A stretch of 64,000 bases of DNA from the NCBI GenBank assembly GCA_905221615.1, contig CAJNDT010006127.1:288001-352000 (forward strand), written 5' to 3'. The position numbers and the translations under genes are program-made. A model generated the notes under the pieces. That model did not search any database and had not been told where the DNA came from. It saw only the letters and a program-made list of their open reading frames with translations. Positions 1 to 8,864 of the stretch are shown one piece after another. Each line of letters opens with the position of its first letter. Position 1 is the first letter of the stretch. The DNA is from Symbiodinium sp. CCMP2592 (lineage: Eukaryota > Sar > Dinophyceae > Suessiales > Symbiodiniaceae).

Positions 1-251
1 GTCCCCTCATTAACTTGTCCCATTCCTTTGCTCTTCGATGCCACTTTCCCGATGGACTGCTTGAGGGACTCCGTGTTGAGGTCGTTGCAGGATCCGCGAC
101 CACTGAACCCGTATTGCGGAAATTCTCCGTCGACGTGGTCCCCCGGACAGAGTTCGCGTGTTAGGGTAGGCCGAATGCGCAATTGAAGGGTGTCCCGTGC
201 GATGCAACTACGTAATGCCTCGCGTTCCTTGGCCTGCAGTAGCTTGGACCC

Positions 252-1420
252 TCAATCTTGGTCCGGACGCATGCTATCTTCTGACCTGGAATTTTGAAGA
301 TAGTCATCTCGAGCGCTCCATCCTGCTCGAGCGGCATGTCGCACTGCTTGAAATAAGCACAGAGGGCAGAAAACCTGTTGAGCACGACATCGGGTGCCTT
401 GGATCCCCCATGCATCGGCCTGTGCCGCAAACATCTCGGCCAAGCGGGCGCGGTAGTGATCATGGAGCTCTCCATTGACCAACTCTTTGCAGTCTCTCCA
501 ACTCATGCTCCACCAATCCCGCATCTTCCCTTCTCTGACCAGCTCCCTCGCGGACCTGGGTCGGTCGTCATCATTGACGGCAGCCAAAACGGCCTCGCGT
601 CACAAGGATTTGTGAAACCAATTCCTCTTCTTGTTGCCTTTTCTTGGCAGCTGCTGCACGCTCTTCCTCTTCGGTAGCTTCCTTGATATCATAACGTGCA
701 CTCTCATCCTGCTGGCGGTCGGGATCCTCCTCCGGAGGTGGCGGAGGGGGAGGCGGAGGAGGCCGCTTATCGGTAGAGGAACTCGAAGTCCAGCCGTGAC
801 CCCAGTCTTTCTTTTGATAGGGCTTGTCTTTGGGCTTCCAATTTGGGTTCACCCACTTGTTCCAACCTTTGTTGGTATCCTTCTTCCAGGACTCTCCGCC
901 CTTCCACGACTCGCCTCCCTTCCATGGGGTCTGCTTCTTCCAAGACCCTTCCCATGTCTCTTCCTTTGCCGTCGGCGCTGCTGGCTCTGCTGCTCCGCTT
1001 GCGATCGGCACGCTAGGCATGGTAGGAAGACCCTGGGCATTCAGTGGGACTTGCACCCAAGCGTAGCCGGCGTAGCCCTGTGCCAGCCCCGTGGGGGGCA
1101 TCGCGGATGAACTTGCCGAAGCCTGCGGGGCATCCCTGGAGCGCTCACGTTTCCTGCCCCTCCGGTCTGACTCAGAGCAGCTGGCAGCTGCGACGGTGAC
1201 GGTCCCGCCTATCGCGACGCCGAGACCTCCTACGTCTGCTGCTTTCACTGAAGCTGCTCGATTCGCGCTTCCTGCGCCTCCCTTGTCCCGAAGGGTCGAT
1301 CATCCAGAAAGGAAACATGATGGGCTCTTCGCCTCTTGGACCCCGCAGCCTTTGCTGCTCTTTGCAATTCTTGCTTTTTTTTTTGGCCTTTGCAGTGTTG
1401 CTGCCGGAGGCTGTCCCCCC
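252..1420 (-). pseudogene. Decayed RS-rich / tryptophan-rich protein
   Basis: Read on the minus strand from about 1420, the frame gives a lysine-rich stretch, an RS-like tract (RRRKRESSSFSESSRRRR and following Arg/Asp/His residues), an Ala/Pro/Gly segment, a basic tryptophan-rich region with a GGESWK repeat, ten consecutive prolines near 740-770, and a Glu/Ala/Lys-rich helix ending near 590. The frame then slips, and 587-252 continues it with WRDCKELVNGELHDHYRARL. An earlier slip coincides with a perfect 7-bp tandem duplication (gcagctg at 1177-1183 and 1184-1190); removing one copy joins the RS tract to a second Arg/Ser/Glu-rich tract in frame. I infer a once-continuous basic, low-complexity, possibly RNA-binding or Gag-like protein that is now broken. 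No family was recognised. Confidence 0.4.
413..483. repeat. Inverted repeat partner of 3556-3626
   Basis: About 70 bp encoding the VNGELHDHYRARLAEMFAA part of the decayed protein recur in inverted orientation at 3556-3626, directly beside the spliced-leader relic. Only a few substitutions separate the copies. The pair could form a roughly 3.1-kb-spaced inverted repeat. Confidence 0.85.
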
Positions 1421-1629
1421 TCTTGAGCCGAGCAGAGAGTGACGACTCCCTTCTAGGACCCTTGTCCGCTTGCGAGCACAGTAACCGACGAACATACAAG
1501 CACTCTCTGTGCGGGCCTTCGTTCCCGCCCAGGACGTCACTTTGCTCTCATGGGTCACGGCCTGGCAGGGCGCTGTTGGACTCGTTACCCGACTCACCCA
1601 CTGACCGAAAGCACACTGAAAACTGAGGT

Positions 1630-2208
1630 TCAGGCGAAGAAGTAGCCCGATTTGGGCATGAGCTGACACATCTGAAGTGACACGGGCACCGGAGCCCCAG
1701 AACGCACGAGTAGTTTCGCGCATGCACGGGTCCTGTTCAACCTCGGTGGCGGTGCAGCTGGCTGCCACACTGCCATGAATACGTACTCGCCCGAGTCCTC
1801 GATGCCAGGGCGAGCCCTGACAGAGCTCGCGTCCCCGGACGGCACTGATCCTCTGCAGTCTGAAGAACTGTCCTCCAAGAGGTCCTTGCCAGGACTGCTA
1901 TCTTGGGCCGTAGCGAGAATCTCGGCAGAATCTGAACCCTCAGGAGGTTCCCTGTCAGCGCGCTTGGATGCTTTCTTCTCCTTAGTCCTTTTCTTCTTTT
2001 TGGAATTCTTATGTTTCTTCTTCTTCTTTGTAGCCTTCGGGGGTTGCGCTGGTAGCGGCTCGAAAGCCGAACTCCACGAAGACAAATCGGAGTCTACCTC
2101 GGCGAATGTTTCCCCTAGATTCCTAGATTGTCCTCTTCCATGTCTCCTGAGAAGGCATGGCTGCGAACCACAAAACAGCACTGTTCGAACGTTCAAAGGT
2201 CGAGGCAA
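1630..2208 (-). CDS. Hypothetical lysine-rich ORF
   Basis: This is an open minus-strand frame of about 190 codons without an ATG at its upstream end (the first start-like codon is TTG), so it is probably an exon-like or decayed segment. It has a nuclear-localisation-like lysine block (TKKKKKHKNSKKKKRTKEKK) followed by an acidic Ser/Asp-rich region. It lies between the RS-rich pseudogene and the spliced-leader relic and reads in the same direction, so all may derive from one transcript. No family was recognised, and the frame could be open only through base composition. Confidence 0.3.
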   Translation of the reverse strand: MPRPLNVRTVLFCGSQPCLLRRHGRGQSRNLGETFAEVDSDLSSWSSAFEPLPAQPPKATKKKKKHKNSKKKKRTKEKKASKRADREPPEGSDSAEILATAQDSSPGKDLLEDSSSDCRGSVPSGDASSVRARPGIEDSGEYVFMAVWQPAAPPPRLNRTRACAKLLVRSGAPVPVSLQMCQLMPKSGYFFA

Positions 2209-2591
2209 CGAGGCCTCAGCTGCAACAACTGTCCTGTAAGCACATCCTCGGACTTATTACCTGTCTCTGCAGCAAACGAAATTCTGTCAATGCAAGGGTT
2301 TGAATGCAAACCCGGCCATGCTCTCAGAAAGTGTTGCAGTTCTTTCGAACCACAAGCAAATTGAAGAGACCGGCAACTGGCGGCAAACACAAATGTTGTG
2401 GCCCTCGTGCACTCGTGCAATTCCAACTGGAAACCAGCGGCTATACAAGACATCCCGACTCACATTGACATGCATCTCTGTTTTCATGCTTCATCTCTGT
2501 GGCGGGGCAACAGGAACTTCTCAGTTCTGAAGATCCGGGACGAAGGACGTCCCCTGCTGGTAAATGGACCGAGCGGGTGGCGGGCCCTGCT

Positions 2592-2783
2592 TCATTCCCG
2601 CCACCACAACCACCACCAGACTCCATTTGTTACTTTCCAGCACCATTTCCAGGTGGGGGGCGGCCGAATTGGAGACCTGGACCTCTCAGCTCTGTCTTTC
2701 CCCCCATTGCTCCAAGAACTGCGCTCGTTGCTGCCTTGCTCTCTCGCAGGGGATGGTGTCGCTTGGCGACCTCGTTTGCCCAT
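2592..2783 (-). CDS. Short basic ORF, possible 5' exon or fragment
   Basis: From an ATG at 2783 the minus strand encodes about 63 residues: a basic Arg/Ser/Pro-rich start (MGKRGRQATPSPAREQ, then RSRSPIRPPP) and a tryptophan-rich end. Composition resembles the basic, Trp-rich segments downstream at 252-1420, so both may be parts of one degraded retroelement or retrogene. Function is unknown. Confidence 0.25.
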   Translation of the reverse strand: MGKRGRQATPSPAREQGSNERSSWSNGGKDRAERSRSPIRPPPTWKWCWKVTNGVWWWLWWRE

Positions 2784-2967
2784 GACTACGGGAGGAGGCG
2801 TGCGTCTATGAACTCGCTGGAGATGCTGGCTTGAGAGAAAAACAAACTTGAGGCATTTAAACACGATTCGCCTCTGCATCTTCGGGCTTGTTTCTTGCGT
2901 TCAACCAGGAAGCGAATGCCGAGGCTATCGCCGAGTCCTCATCATAGGTGGAGCGTGCACCACACAC

Positions 2968-3420
2968 TCAACTTGCACTACGGGCAACCTGCACTACGCT
3001 GGTGGACTTCCAAAAGTTGAAGCACCTGGCGAGCAGCACCTGATCCTCCAAAACTGACAGACGATCCATCACTGAGTTCAAAAGCCAATTAGTGCGCAAA
3101 GAGATCCTGAAGATTTGAAGCTGCGTGCTGTGCGCATGCCTGCCCACCACACTCAGTGTGTCGGTACTCCAGGAATGATCACTGGCCACTTCACCAGTCA
3201 GCTCTGGGACTGCCGCGGATTGTTCGCCCATCTTGAGGCCTATCACACAGAGTAGAGTGCTCCAAGAATTAAGCCACATCTGACTTATTCTCCCACGCTC
3301 TGAGACACACACGGGTGGGATTTGATCGGTCCTGTAAACATGCTTCGCCTCACGAAAGATTGGCCTGCAGTCCAAGATACAGACCAATAGATACAATCTC
3401 ACTCTGAGGAGGCAACACAT
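2968..3420 (-). CDS. Hypothetical ORF downstream of a spliced-leader relic
   Basis: This is a 150-codon minus-strand frame opening with ATG at 3420. The first 20 residues are hydrophobic and cysteine-rich (MCCLLRVRLYLLVCILDCRP), a possible signal anchor; the rest is unremarkable. It starts 116 nt downstream of the spliced-leader relic at 3536-3556, as expected if a trans-spliced mRNA had been reverse-transcribed and reinserted. No homologue was recognised, and the frame could be fortuitous. Confidence 0.3.
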   Translation of the reverse strand: MCCLLRVRLYLLVCILDCRPIFREAKHVYRTDQIPPVCVSERGRISQMWLNSWSTLLCVIGLKMGEQSAAVPELTGEVASDHSWSTDTLSVVGRHAHSTQLQIFRISLRTNWLLNSVMDRLSVLEDQVLLARCFNFWKSTSVVQVARSAS

Positions 3421-3479
3421 GAACCTTCATTAAGGTACCCGCTCCCTCCCCCTCTATTCCCGTAGCGCTTTGGCCACAA

Positions 3480-3681
3480 GAAAAATTTTTCACTCCCAGT
3501 TTTTGGGATGTGCAGGTTCTGTAAGCCGAAATTTTCTTGAGCCAAAATGGCTACGGTTGGTCAATGGGGAGCTCCATGATCACTACCGCGCCCGCTTGGC
3601 CGAGATGTTTGCGGCATAGGCCGATGAAGAATTTTTCACTCCCAGACTTTGGGATGCGCAGGTTCTGTAAGCCGAAATTTT
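3480..3681. repeat. Direct repeat pair flanking the spliced-leader relic
   Basis: The segment 3480-3535 (ttttcactcccag ... gcaggttctgtaagccgaaattttct) recurs with a few differences at 3627-3681. Between the copies lie the spliced-leader relic and the inverted coding fragment. It looks like a small duplication or a composite insertion. Confidence 0.8.
3536..3556 (-). other. Dinoflagellate spliced-leader (DinoSL) relic
   Basis: The minus strand reads CCGTAGCCATTTTGGC followed by TCAAG, which is the conserved core of the dinoflagellate trans-spliced leader, apart from its variable first base. The genomic SL gene has a donor GT straight after the leader; here the next bases are AAAATTTC, so this is a leader fossilised from a processed mRNA rather than an SL RNA gene. 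Confidence 0.85.
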
Positions 3682-4117
3682 CTCATCATAAAGATTCGAA
3701 AATTTTTCTCCCGAAAATAAAGGTTTGTACTTACAGCACGATTACCGGCAACTGCATAACCGGTGGTGGCACGCATGAAACTCCAGCCGTGTCTTTCCTT
3801 CCTCCACGGGCGCGGCGGTGGCACGGTATGTCTGCAGAGCCAGGTGTCCAACCGCCTCCTCAATCCGTTTTCGTTCCAAAACTTCCGGAGATCACGAATG
3901 GTATCCGGCGAGCAGCAGTGTGATGAAGATGTCAGAAGCTTCGTTCAAAAAGTCCTGTCCTTCCTCGCACCACGTTGCGTGTGCAGGCCATGAGCCAAGA
4001 GTGTAACAGTCTAGAAGATCCCTTTCAACCTCGCTGTCCCCGTCAAAGGCTCTCTAGAAGAGTGCATGGCTTTGGCTCTGAAGTCAACTTGTCCCACCAA
4101 GGCGAAAGAAGCACAAG

Positions 4118-4340
4118 TATACTCTGGAGGCCCCTTCACAACAGCCACCACAATCCTGACAATTTCCGGACCCAGAAGTGGGCTTGTTGGAAGCATTGCA
4201 GAATCTGAACCTCGCCGCCTGCTTCAGAAACTTCGATTATGTCTTGGCCTGCTCCGAACGCAGTCATGACTACACGAGCCATGCAGAGCATTGCCAAGAT
4301 CCGGCATCGCAGGAAATCTATGGGAAACCCATAGGAAACC
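4118..4340. repeat. Dispersed repeat also at 22092-22325
   Basis: About 220 bp starting actctggaggccccttcaca are nearly identical to 22092-22325 (direct), and a diverged inverted piece lies near 22990-23110. No coding potential is supported. A related but shorter start is at 20983-21070. Confidence 0.85.
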
Positions 4341-4625
4341 CCAGGAAACCATCGGAAACCAGACCGGAAACCTTCAGAAACCCTTAAGAGGGGACAGACT
4401 CACTTTTGAGGAGCATATCTATTTAGAATTCATGGGAAACCATAGCAGGCCATAACAAACATGTGGAAAACGCTGGGAAATCACAGGAAACCGCAGGAAA
4501 CGTGTGGGAAACCCACAGGAAACCACAGGAAACCATCGGAAACCAGACCGGAAACCGTCAGAAACCCCGTACAAGGAACAAACTCACTTTTGAGGAGCAT
4601 ATCTATCTAGAATTCGGGAACTAAA
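4310..4625. repeat. GGAAACC minisatellite-like repeat, left flank of YR element 1
   Basis: Irregular 10-13-bp units built on GGAAACC (ggaaacccat, ggaaaccaca, ggaaaccaga and so on) occur twice, each block followed by a gaggagcatatctat ... agaattc segment. The same repeats continue at 20540-20660 on the other side of YR element 1, showing the element landed inside this repeat. Confidence 0.85.
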
Positions 4626-4640
4626 GCAGACCACAACATT

Positions 4641-4696
4641 AATTTACTCCGTCGTTCTTCACACGCACACAATCTACGGCAGGCATAATCACCCCT
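4641..4696 (-). repeat. B2 terminal repeat of YR element 1 (internally deleted)
   Basis: It joins the first 20 bp of B1 (aatttactccgtcgttcttc) directly to its last 36 bp (acacgcacacaatctacggc and on), so about 230 bp are missing relative to B1. Confidence 0.8.
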
Positions 4697-4869
4697 CGGA
4701 CTAAACAGTCTACAATGCACATGGTGCTGCGGAGCACAGCCTGAGAGGCCCAAGGCAGGTGGAAGCCAAGCAAGAGCACATTCTCAAGTCGACAAGCCGG
4801 AGGCACCAGCGGCCCAAGAAGCAGTAGCAGCAAGGGTTTGCGTCATTATCACGGGGCGGGTGGGCGGGA
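4697..4869. other. Linker between B2 and A2 of YR element 1
   Basis: About 170 bp with no match seen elsewhere in the window and no supported gene. It corresponds in position to the 17-bp linker of YR element 2. Confidence 0.6.
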
Positions 4870-5107
4870 CAAAAATTTCTGCCCATGCCCATGTTGCATG
4901 CTGTTTTCACGTGCTCCCTTGAGCATGTCCTCGCGGCGGCGTACACCAGCATTCACAAGTTCAGGCTGCACGCAAGAAGTGTTCAAGGTTGCTCGAAACA
5001 TAAAATCACTTTGCAAATTTTCTTTCCAACTCAATCGGAAGAAGTAAAACTAACCTAGTTTTACAAAACAACATCGTAAATTAAAGCGCTATCAACCCGT
5101 TGACCGC
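4870..5107 (-). repeat. A2 repeat of YR element 1
   Basis: It matches A1 at 20299-20536 over about 238 bp with no difference seen by eye. It ends in gttgaccgc, followed by six bases and B1, which is the internal A-B junction expected from a circular intermediate. Confidence 0.9.
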
Positions 5108-5113
5108 CAGCTC

Positions 5114-5399
5114 AATTTACTCCGTCGTTCTTCCGATTGAGCAGAAACGGCAGTGCTAAAATAAAATGATTGGTGAATCTATATGCAGCGACCGATATAC
5201 ATAAATGTATTGCACAAATTCCTTCAGGAAGCCACACTCGCACTGTCTTCATTTTCACTGGTGACGTCGGGCAACACTCCAGTACCGACATGCTCAACCG
5301 CGGCTGCGATTGAGACACATCGTATGCGCAAGCAAGATTGGCCGTAAAGGGACTCAGCAGCCCACACGCACACAATCTACGGCAGGCATAATCACCCCT
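5114..5399 (-). repeat. B1 repeat of YR element 1
   Basis: This is the full-length B repeat (286 bp), starting 14 bp after the polyprotein stop on the minus strand. Its two ends are what remain in B2 at 4641-4696. Confidence 0.85.
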
Positions 5400-5413
5400 A
5401 ATTAACCGCAGTC

Positions 5414-6727
5414 CTATGCAAGAATGTCATCGAGCGTTTTTGCAATTGGGGTTGCCTTGATAGTTCGTGCTCTGGTCCTCATGGATTCGACCAGCTCTCT
5501 GGACAAAATGTCTGATGGGTTCGATGGGCTCGGAACGCGAGCTATCCAAGTGTTTAGGCCTGCCATGTCTTCCACCGCGAGGAGTAACTCGATGAGCATC
5601 TTGCCTGTGTCGTTTCTTGCCCTCCCCGAAATGCATACGTCTCGAGCACTATTATTATCCACGTAGGCAACTAATGCAGGATGCATGACCCGTTTGCGCC
5701 AAAGTACTATTGCAGCGATGTACGCCACAAGTTCCGCCTCGAAGATGATGGTTTTCTTCCTGGCGCTGCCGAGCTTTTCCATTTGTTTCTGATCTAGCTC
5801 ATACGAGAAGAAACTCAGCATCTCGCCCTCATGGTCATAGAGCACGCCGCCTATGCCGCACTTGGGGCCCTGAGCGCTTACCTCGTAGGCGGCGTCAGTG
5901 AAAATGTATCTCGGGGTGTGGGCTGGTCTCGCCAGCACACGTGGCTTTGAGTCCCTGAGAAGCAGTGCATACCGGTTCAAGGCAACAAGAGCGTCCTGCC
6001 CAAGTTTCGTTTGACCCGACACGATATGCGTATCCAATTCCTTAAGACAGAGCTTGCTGGCACGGCCAAAGACTTGGCCGTCGGCAAATTGTAACCGGCC
6101 CCTGAGTCGCTGTGCATCTCTGTTGCGCAGCTCATTGCTTTTGACCGCATCGGTAAGTGCAGCTAGAAGTTCTTGTACCCTGCTGTCGGTATTCCCAACC
6201 TCTACACGTCCGCTGCTAAAATGTTCCAAGTTAAACCTCACCCCCAATGATTCAAACGTGCTGCCAAAATCCTGCGCCTTCTTCCCCTCCTCCGCAAACT
6301 GCCACCCTAAGAGTCTAAAGAAGCGGGGAATGTGGTCGGCAGTGAAGGCACAATCTGATTGTCGTGCTAGCGTGGGGAAGTCGTCGAAGTAGCACGTCCA
6401 TAAGAAGCCCAGGTGGCATCCGAGCGTCCACACCGAGTGCACAGTCCTGAGAAAAGAGTGCACACTCCTTACCGCTCCGAAGGGCAAGGCTTTAAGGCGA
6501 TGCACTGAAGGCTGACCCGACTGCTCATCGTGGAACGCTACGTAAGCATCCTTTAGGGCATCCTCACTTAGGCCGAGCTGGCGGTAAGCGGCCTTAAGGT
6601 CATAACTTCTGCCTTTAAGTTTATCCCTAGGGAAGGATTCCAAGCATTGCAGCATCAAGCATGCCAGCACGTCTGTCGTGTGCGGTTGTGGTGATTCGCA
6701 TGCCTGCACGGCTGCATTCACAGAGCT
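5414..6727 (-). CDS. YR element 1 polyprotein, C-terminal part: reverse transcriptase and RNase H
   Basis: This encodes the catalytic RT and RNase H that copy element RNA into DNA. RT motif A is YDLKAAYRQLGL, motif B is ALPFGAVRSVHSF, and motif C is CYFDDFP with the Asp pair. RNase H follows with the acidic residues in IFTDAAYE, IIFEAELVA and VAYVDNNSA, and a C-terminal SNPSDILSRE. The frame begins at the LINE-A junction; its first codons (SSVNAAVQ) continue exactly from 13337-13349 on the other side of LINE-A, so there is no start codon of its own. Overall order matches DIRS-type RT-RH. The downstream B1 repeat begins 14 bp after the stop. Confidence 0.92.
   Translation of the reverse strand, partial: SSVNAAVQACESPQPHTTDVLACLMLQCLESFPRDKLKGRSYDLKAAYRQLGLSEDALKDAYVAFHDEQSGQPSVHRLKALPFGAVRSVHSFLRTVHSVWTLGCHLGFLWTCYFDDFPTLARQSDCAFTADHIPRFFRLLGWQFAEEGKKAQDFGSTFESLGVRFNLEHFSSGRVEVGNTDSRVQELLAALTDAVKSNELRNRDAQRLRGRLQFADGQVFGRASKLCLKELDTHIVSGQTKLGQDALVALNRYALLLRDSKPRVLARPAHTPRYIFTDAAYEVSAQGPKCGIGGVLYDHEGEMLSFFSYELDQKQMEKLGSARKKTIIFEAELVAYIAAIVLWRKRVMHPALVAYVDNNSARDVCISGRARNDTGKMLIELLLAVEDMAGLNTWIARVPSPSNPSDILSRELVESMRTRARTIKATPIAKTLDDILA
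6715..6727. repeat. Left target-site duplication of LINE-A
   Basis: cattcacagagct here is repeated exactly at 13337-13349. The two copies bracket LINE-A and lie in the RT gene of YR element 1. Confidence 0.93.
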
Positions 6728-7051
6728 TTCCTTCCTTCACCCGCAGCGCTGTCGTTGGTCAACGCCTCGCGTAGGCCCTAAGCGAGCACACGGTAGTTGT
6801 TGTGTGCCGGCAACTTCAAGTTGCTAGGGCACTCCGTGCCGAAGCACAAGAGCGAGTGCCTGCACGCCCGACACGAATGTACAGCGACGTGCACGCTACA
6901 GAAAACTAAGTACAAAGCTCGAGTCAAGGATCTAGAAAGGCATATGCGACAATGACAAAGAAGTACACTGTACAACTAACGGTTTTTACCGAGGTTCAGC
7001 GGGCTCAGACAGTAAGCAAAAAATGAAAGCATCATAGATGGACATGTCGCT
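6728..7051 (-). other. LINE-A 3' untranslated region
   Basis: No coding potential is supported. The extreme 3' end on the minus strand is purine-rich (ggtgaaggaaggaa), a simple repeat taking the place of a poly-A tail. Confidence 0.6.
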
Positions 7052-7905
7052 TCATGCAGTGCCGCCCTCGGCACTCTCCCAGACTCTGCGAAGAAAGACT
7101 GCATCACAATCTCGAGCATGAATGGTCGTATCACTGAGCTTGACAGCTTTGGCACTCTTACCATTGGTATGCGTATGCCATCCAGTCTTTTTGAGGCTCG
7201 TCCAGTAACGAGCGCCGAAATGACCATCGGAAGCAGAGCACAAGACCACAGATATTATGTGATATGTCACGGCATGCGTTGTAGTACCCTCCGCACTGAA
7301 GCACGGCACCTGAACTGTGGTTGGCGCTTTGCCTTCCTTAATCAGTCGCCACTCACCCGCTGCACTGTTGAGCCACCTGGGGGACATGACACAAAGCAGC
7401 TGCGGAGCTTGGACAAGAGCACAACGATCGTCCTGGATTCGCCAATCTGAGAAAAGAGCAGTCAATCCAGATCGCATGTATCATCATTGATTGTAGCCTG
7501 CAGGCATAGCGGGAGCCAGGTGTCACCAGCATGAGTACAAGTGCAAACGCCGTGATGAGAGGTTCTAGCCTCCCATCTGCCTTTCAGGGCCGGTGAGGCA
7601 GCCTTGGGTAATATGTGTTGGAGCCACCGCAAAACATCGGCCTTCTTAGGATCCCAACCTTGTAACGAGGATCGCCACGGAAGTGAGGATGCCAGCCTGA
7701 AAGAGGCGCCCAATGCAACGAAGGATTTGACGGCATGTGCAAGGGTTCCTGCTATGAACTCGATGTCATAATGGTCGGCTCCTGCCATAAGCCATGCTAT
7801 CATGCATGCCACCATATAGCCATGCCGATCGTGCAACGTGAACGGTGTAGCGAAGAGCCCTGCAGCCTTCAGCGGCGTAGCGCGGCCGCCATTTTGGCAA
7901 TCTGC
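7052..7905 (-). pseudogene. LINE-A C-terminal USP-like peptidase domain (decayed)
   Basis: Two overlapping frames (7905-7462, then 7477-7052) together resemble a ubiquitin-specific protease domain. The first contains a degraded Cys-box region (LHDRHGYMVACMIAWLMAG) in which the catalytic cysteine of the expected N-x-C-Y-x-N pattern is not present. The second contains LVQAPQLLCVMSPRW, a degraded His box (YHIISVVLCSASDGHFGAR) and a WHTHTNGKSAKAVKL segment where intact USPs have an Asp. The frame changes near 7470. The same layout is intact in LINE-C. The assignment rests on spacing and motif resemblance. Confidence 0.55.
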
Positions 7906-8864
7906 TGTGCCAATGGCTGTAGGTTCACCCGCTCGCCCCGAATGCGCACTCCCACGGTTCTCAAAGCTGCACTGCCCGTCAGGTCGCTCAGGATGTCGTG
8001 GGCTTGTTGTGCCTTGGTTCCTCTCATCGCCACCGACAGGATGAAAGGCATCGTGTCGCCCATGACCGATTCGGTGAGCTTTCGGGTGGAGTGAAATCGG
8101 TGAATGAGCCGTTCGGTCTCGGAATTCACCAACGCCTGGAGGTTGGTCGCTGCCCGCAATATCGTTGAGTGGCCCACGGGTGGTTTGCTCGGATCCAGCT
8201 CCAGCTGTCGGGTTTGCTGGTTCCATTGCTGAAAGTTCCAGTGCAGCTCGTCGACGCCCTGCACTTTCACCCATCCCTGTGCCTCCATCTTCTTGACCGT
8301 CTCCGCATCCTTGGTCATGATGTCCAGCCTCGCCATCCACTCCGCGAGGACGCACTTGATCAAGGCCACACGTAACGAGCTGGTCACGGTTGGTGGAGTT
8401 TTGTCTTTGCCTGCTTTCCACACTTGGGCCACCTTCCATAAGGGGGAGAGCATTCCCTGAGGGCCAGACTCCAGATGCAGCAGGAATTGCTTCTCCGTTC
8501 GAAGAAGCTGCAACTCTTCCTCTTGCTTCAGGGTCAGCCGACACAAAGCTTCCATCAGCCTCTCGAGATCCGCACGGTGCTGCGGCCGCCAACTGTGGTA
8601 ATCCCAGTCGTCGCGCTCCCAATTGTTCCAGCTTCCCCTGTTCTTTGCATCGCTGCCCCGTTGGCCCCCTTTGCCCTTGCCCAACTGTGATCTGTGGAGC
8701 GTCTTGTCTCCCATCGGCTCTTGCCTCGAACGTTTGCCCCGGTTGGGCATGTCGAGGTCCTCTGTCTCCCGCTCCGGCACTTCCTCGAGAGATCCCGCCT
8801 TGAGGTTCGCCAATGCCGGCAGGCAGTTGGCGAACACATCCTGAATCTCCGCATCGTAGGTCAT
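7869..8864 (-). CDS. LINE-A middle segment, charged helical region
   Basis: This roughly 330-codon minus-strand frame is in a different phase from the upstream RT frame. The RT-finger frame stays open here too, but there it encodes only low-complexity Gly/Arg/Gln sequence, so I take this frame as the authentic continuation after a slip near 8865-8880 (upstream ends LLQHALQICMR; here TYDAEIQDVFANCLPAL). It contains a basic segment with GKGKGGQRGSDAK, then predicted helices (LKQEEELQLLRTEKQFLLHL, ALIKCVLAEWMARL). Function is unknown; it may be a nucleic-acid-binding linker before the USP-like domain. Confidence 0.6.
   Translation of the reverse strand: MTYDAEIQDVFANCLPALANLKAGSLEEVPERETEDLDMPNRGKRSRQEPMGDKTLHRSQLGKGKGGQRGSDAKNRGSWNNWERDDWDYHSWRPQHRADLERLMEALCRLTLKQEEELQLLRTEKQFLLHLESGPQGMLSPLWKVAQVWKAGKDKTPPTVTSSLRVALIKCVLAEWMARLDIMTKDAETVKKMEAQGWVKVQGVDELHWNFQQWNQQTRQLELDPSKPPVGHSTILRAATNLQALVNSETERLIHRFHSTRKLTESVMGDTMPFILSVAMRGTKAQQAHDILSDLTGSAALRTVGVRIRGERVNLQPLAQQIAKMAAALRR

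Noticed and set aside
571..1110. Plus-strand ORFs in the first 3 kb as genes
   Set aside because: They are complements of the RS-rich, Pro-rich and Lys-rich minus-strand frames and have Cys/Leu/Pro-rich shadow composition.
7462..8860. Continuation of the long LINE-A frame as a single 1,933-residue protein
   Set aside because: Between about 7,905 and 8,865 this phase is Gly/Arg/Gln-rich low complexity, whereas another phase encodes an ordered helical protein. The long open frame seems due to base composition and frameshifts.
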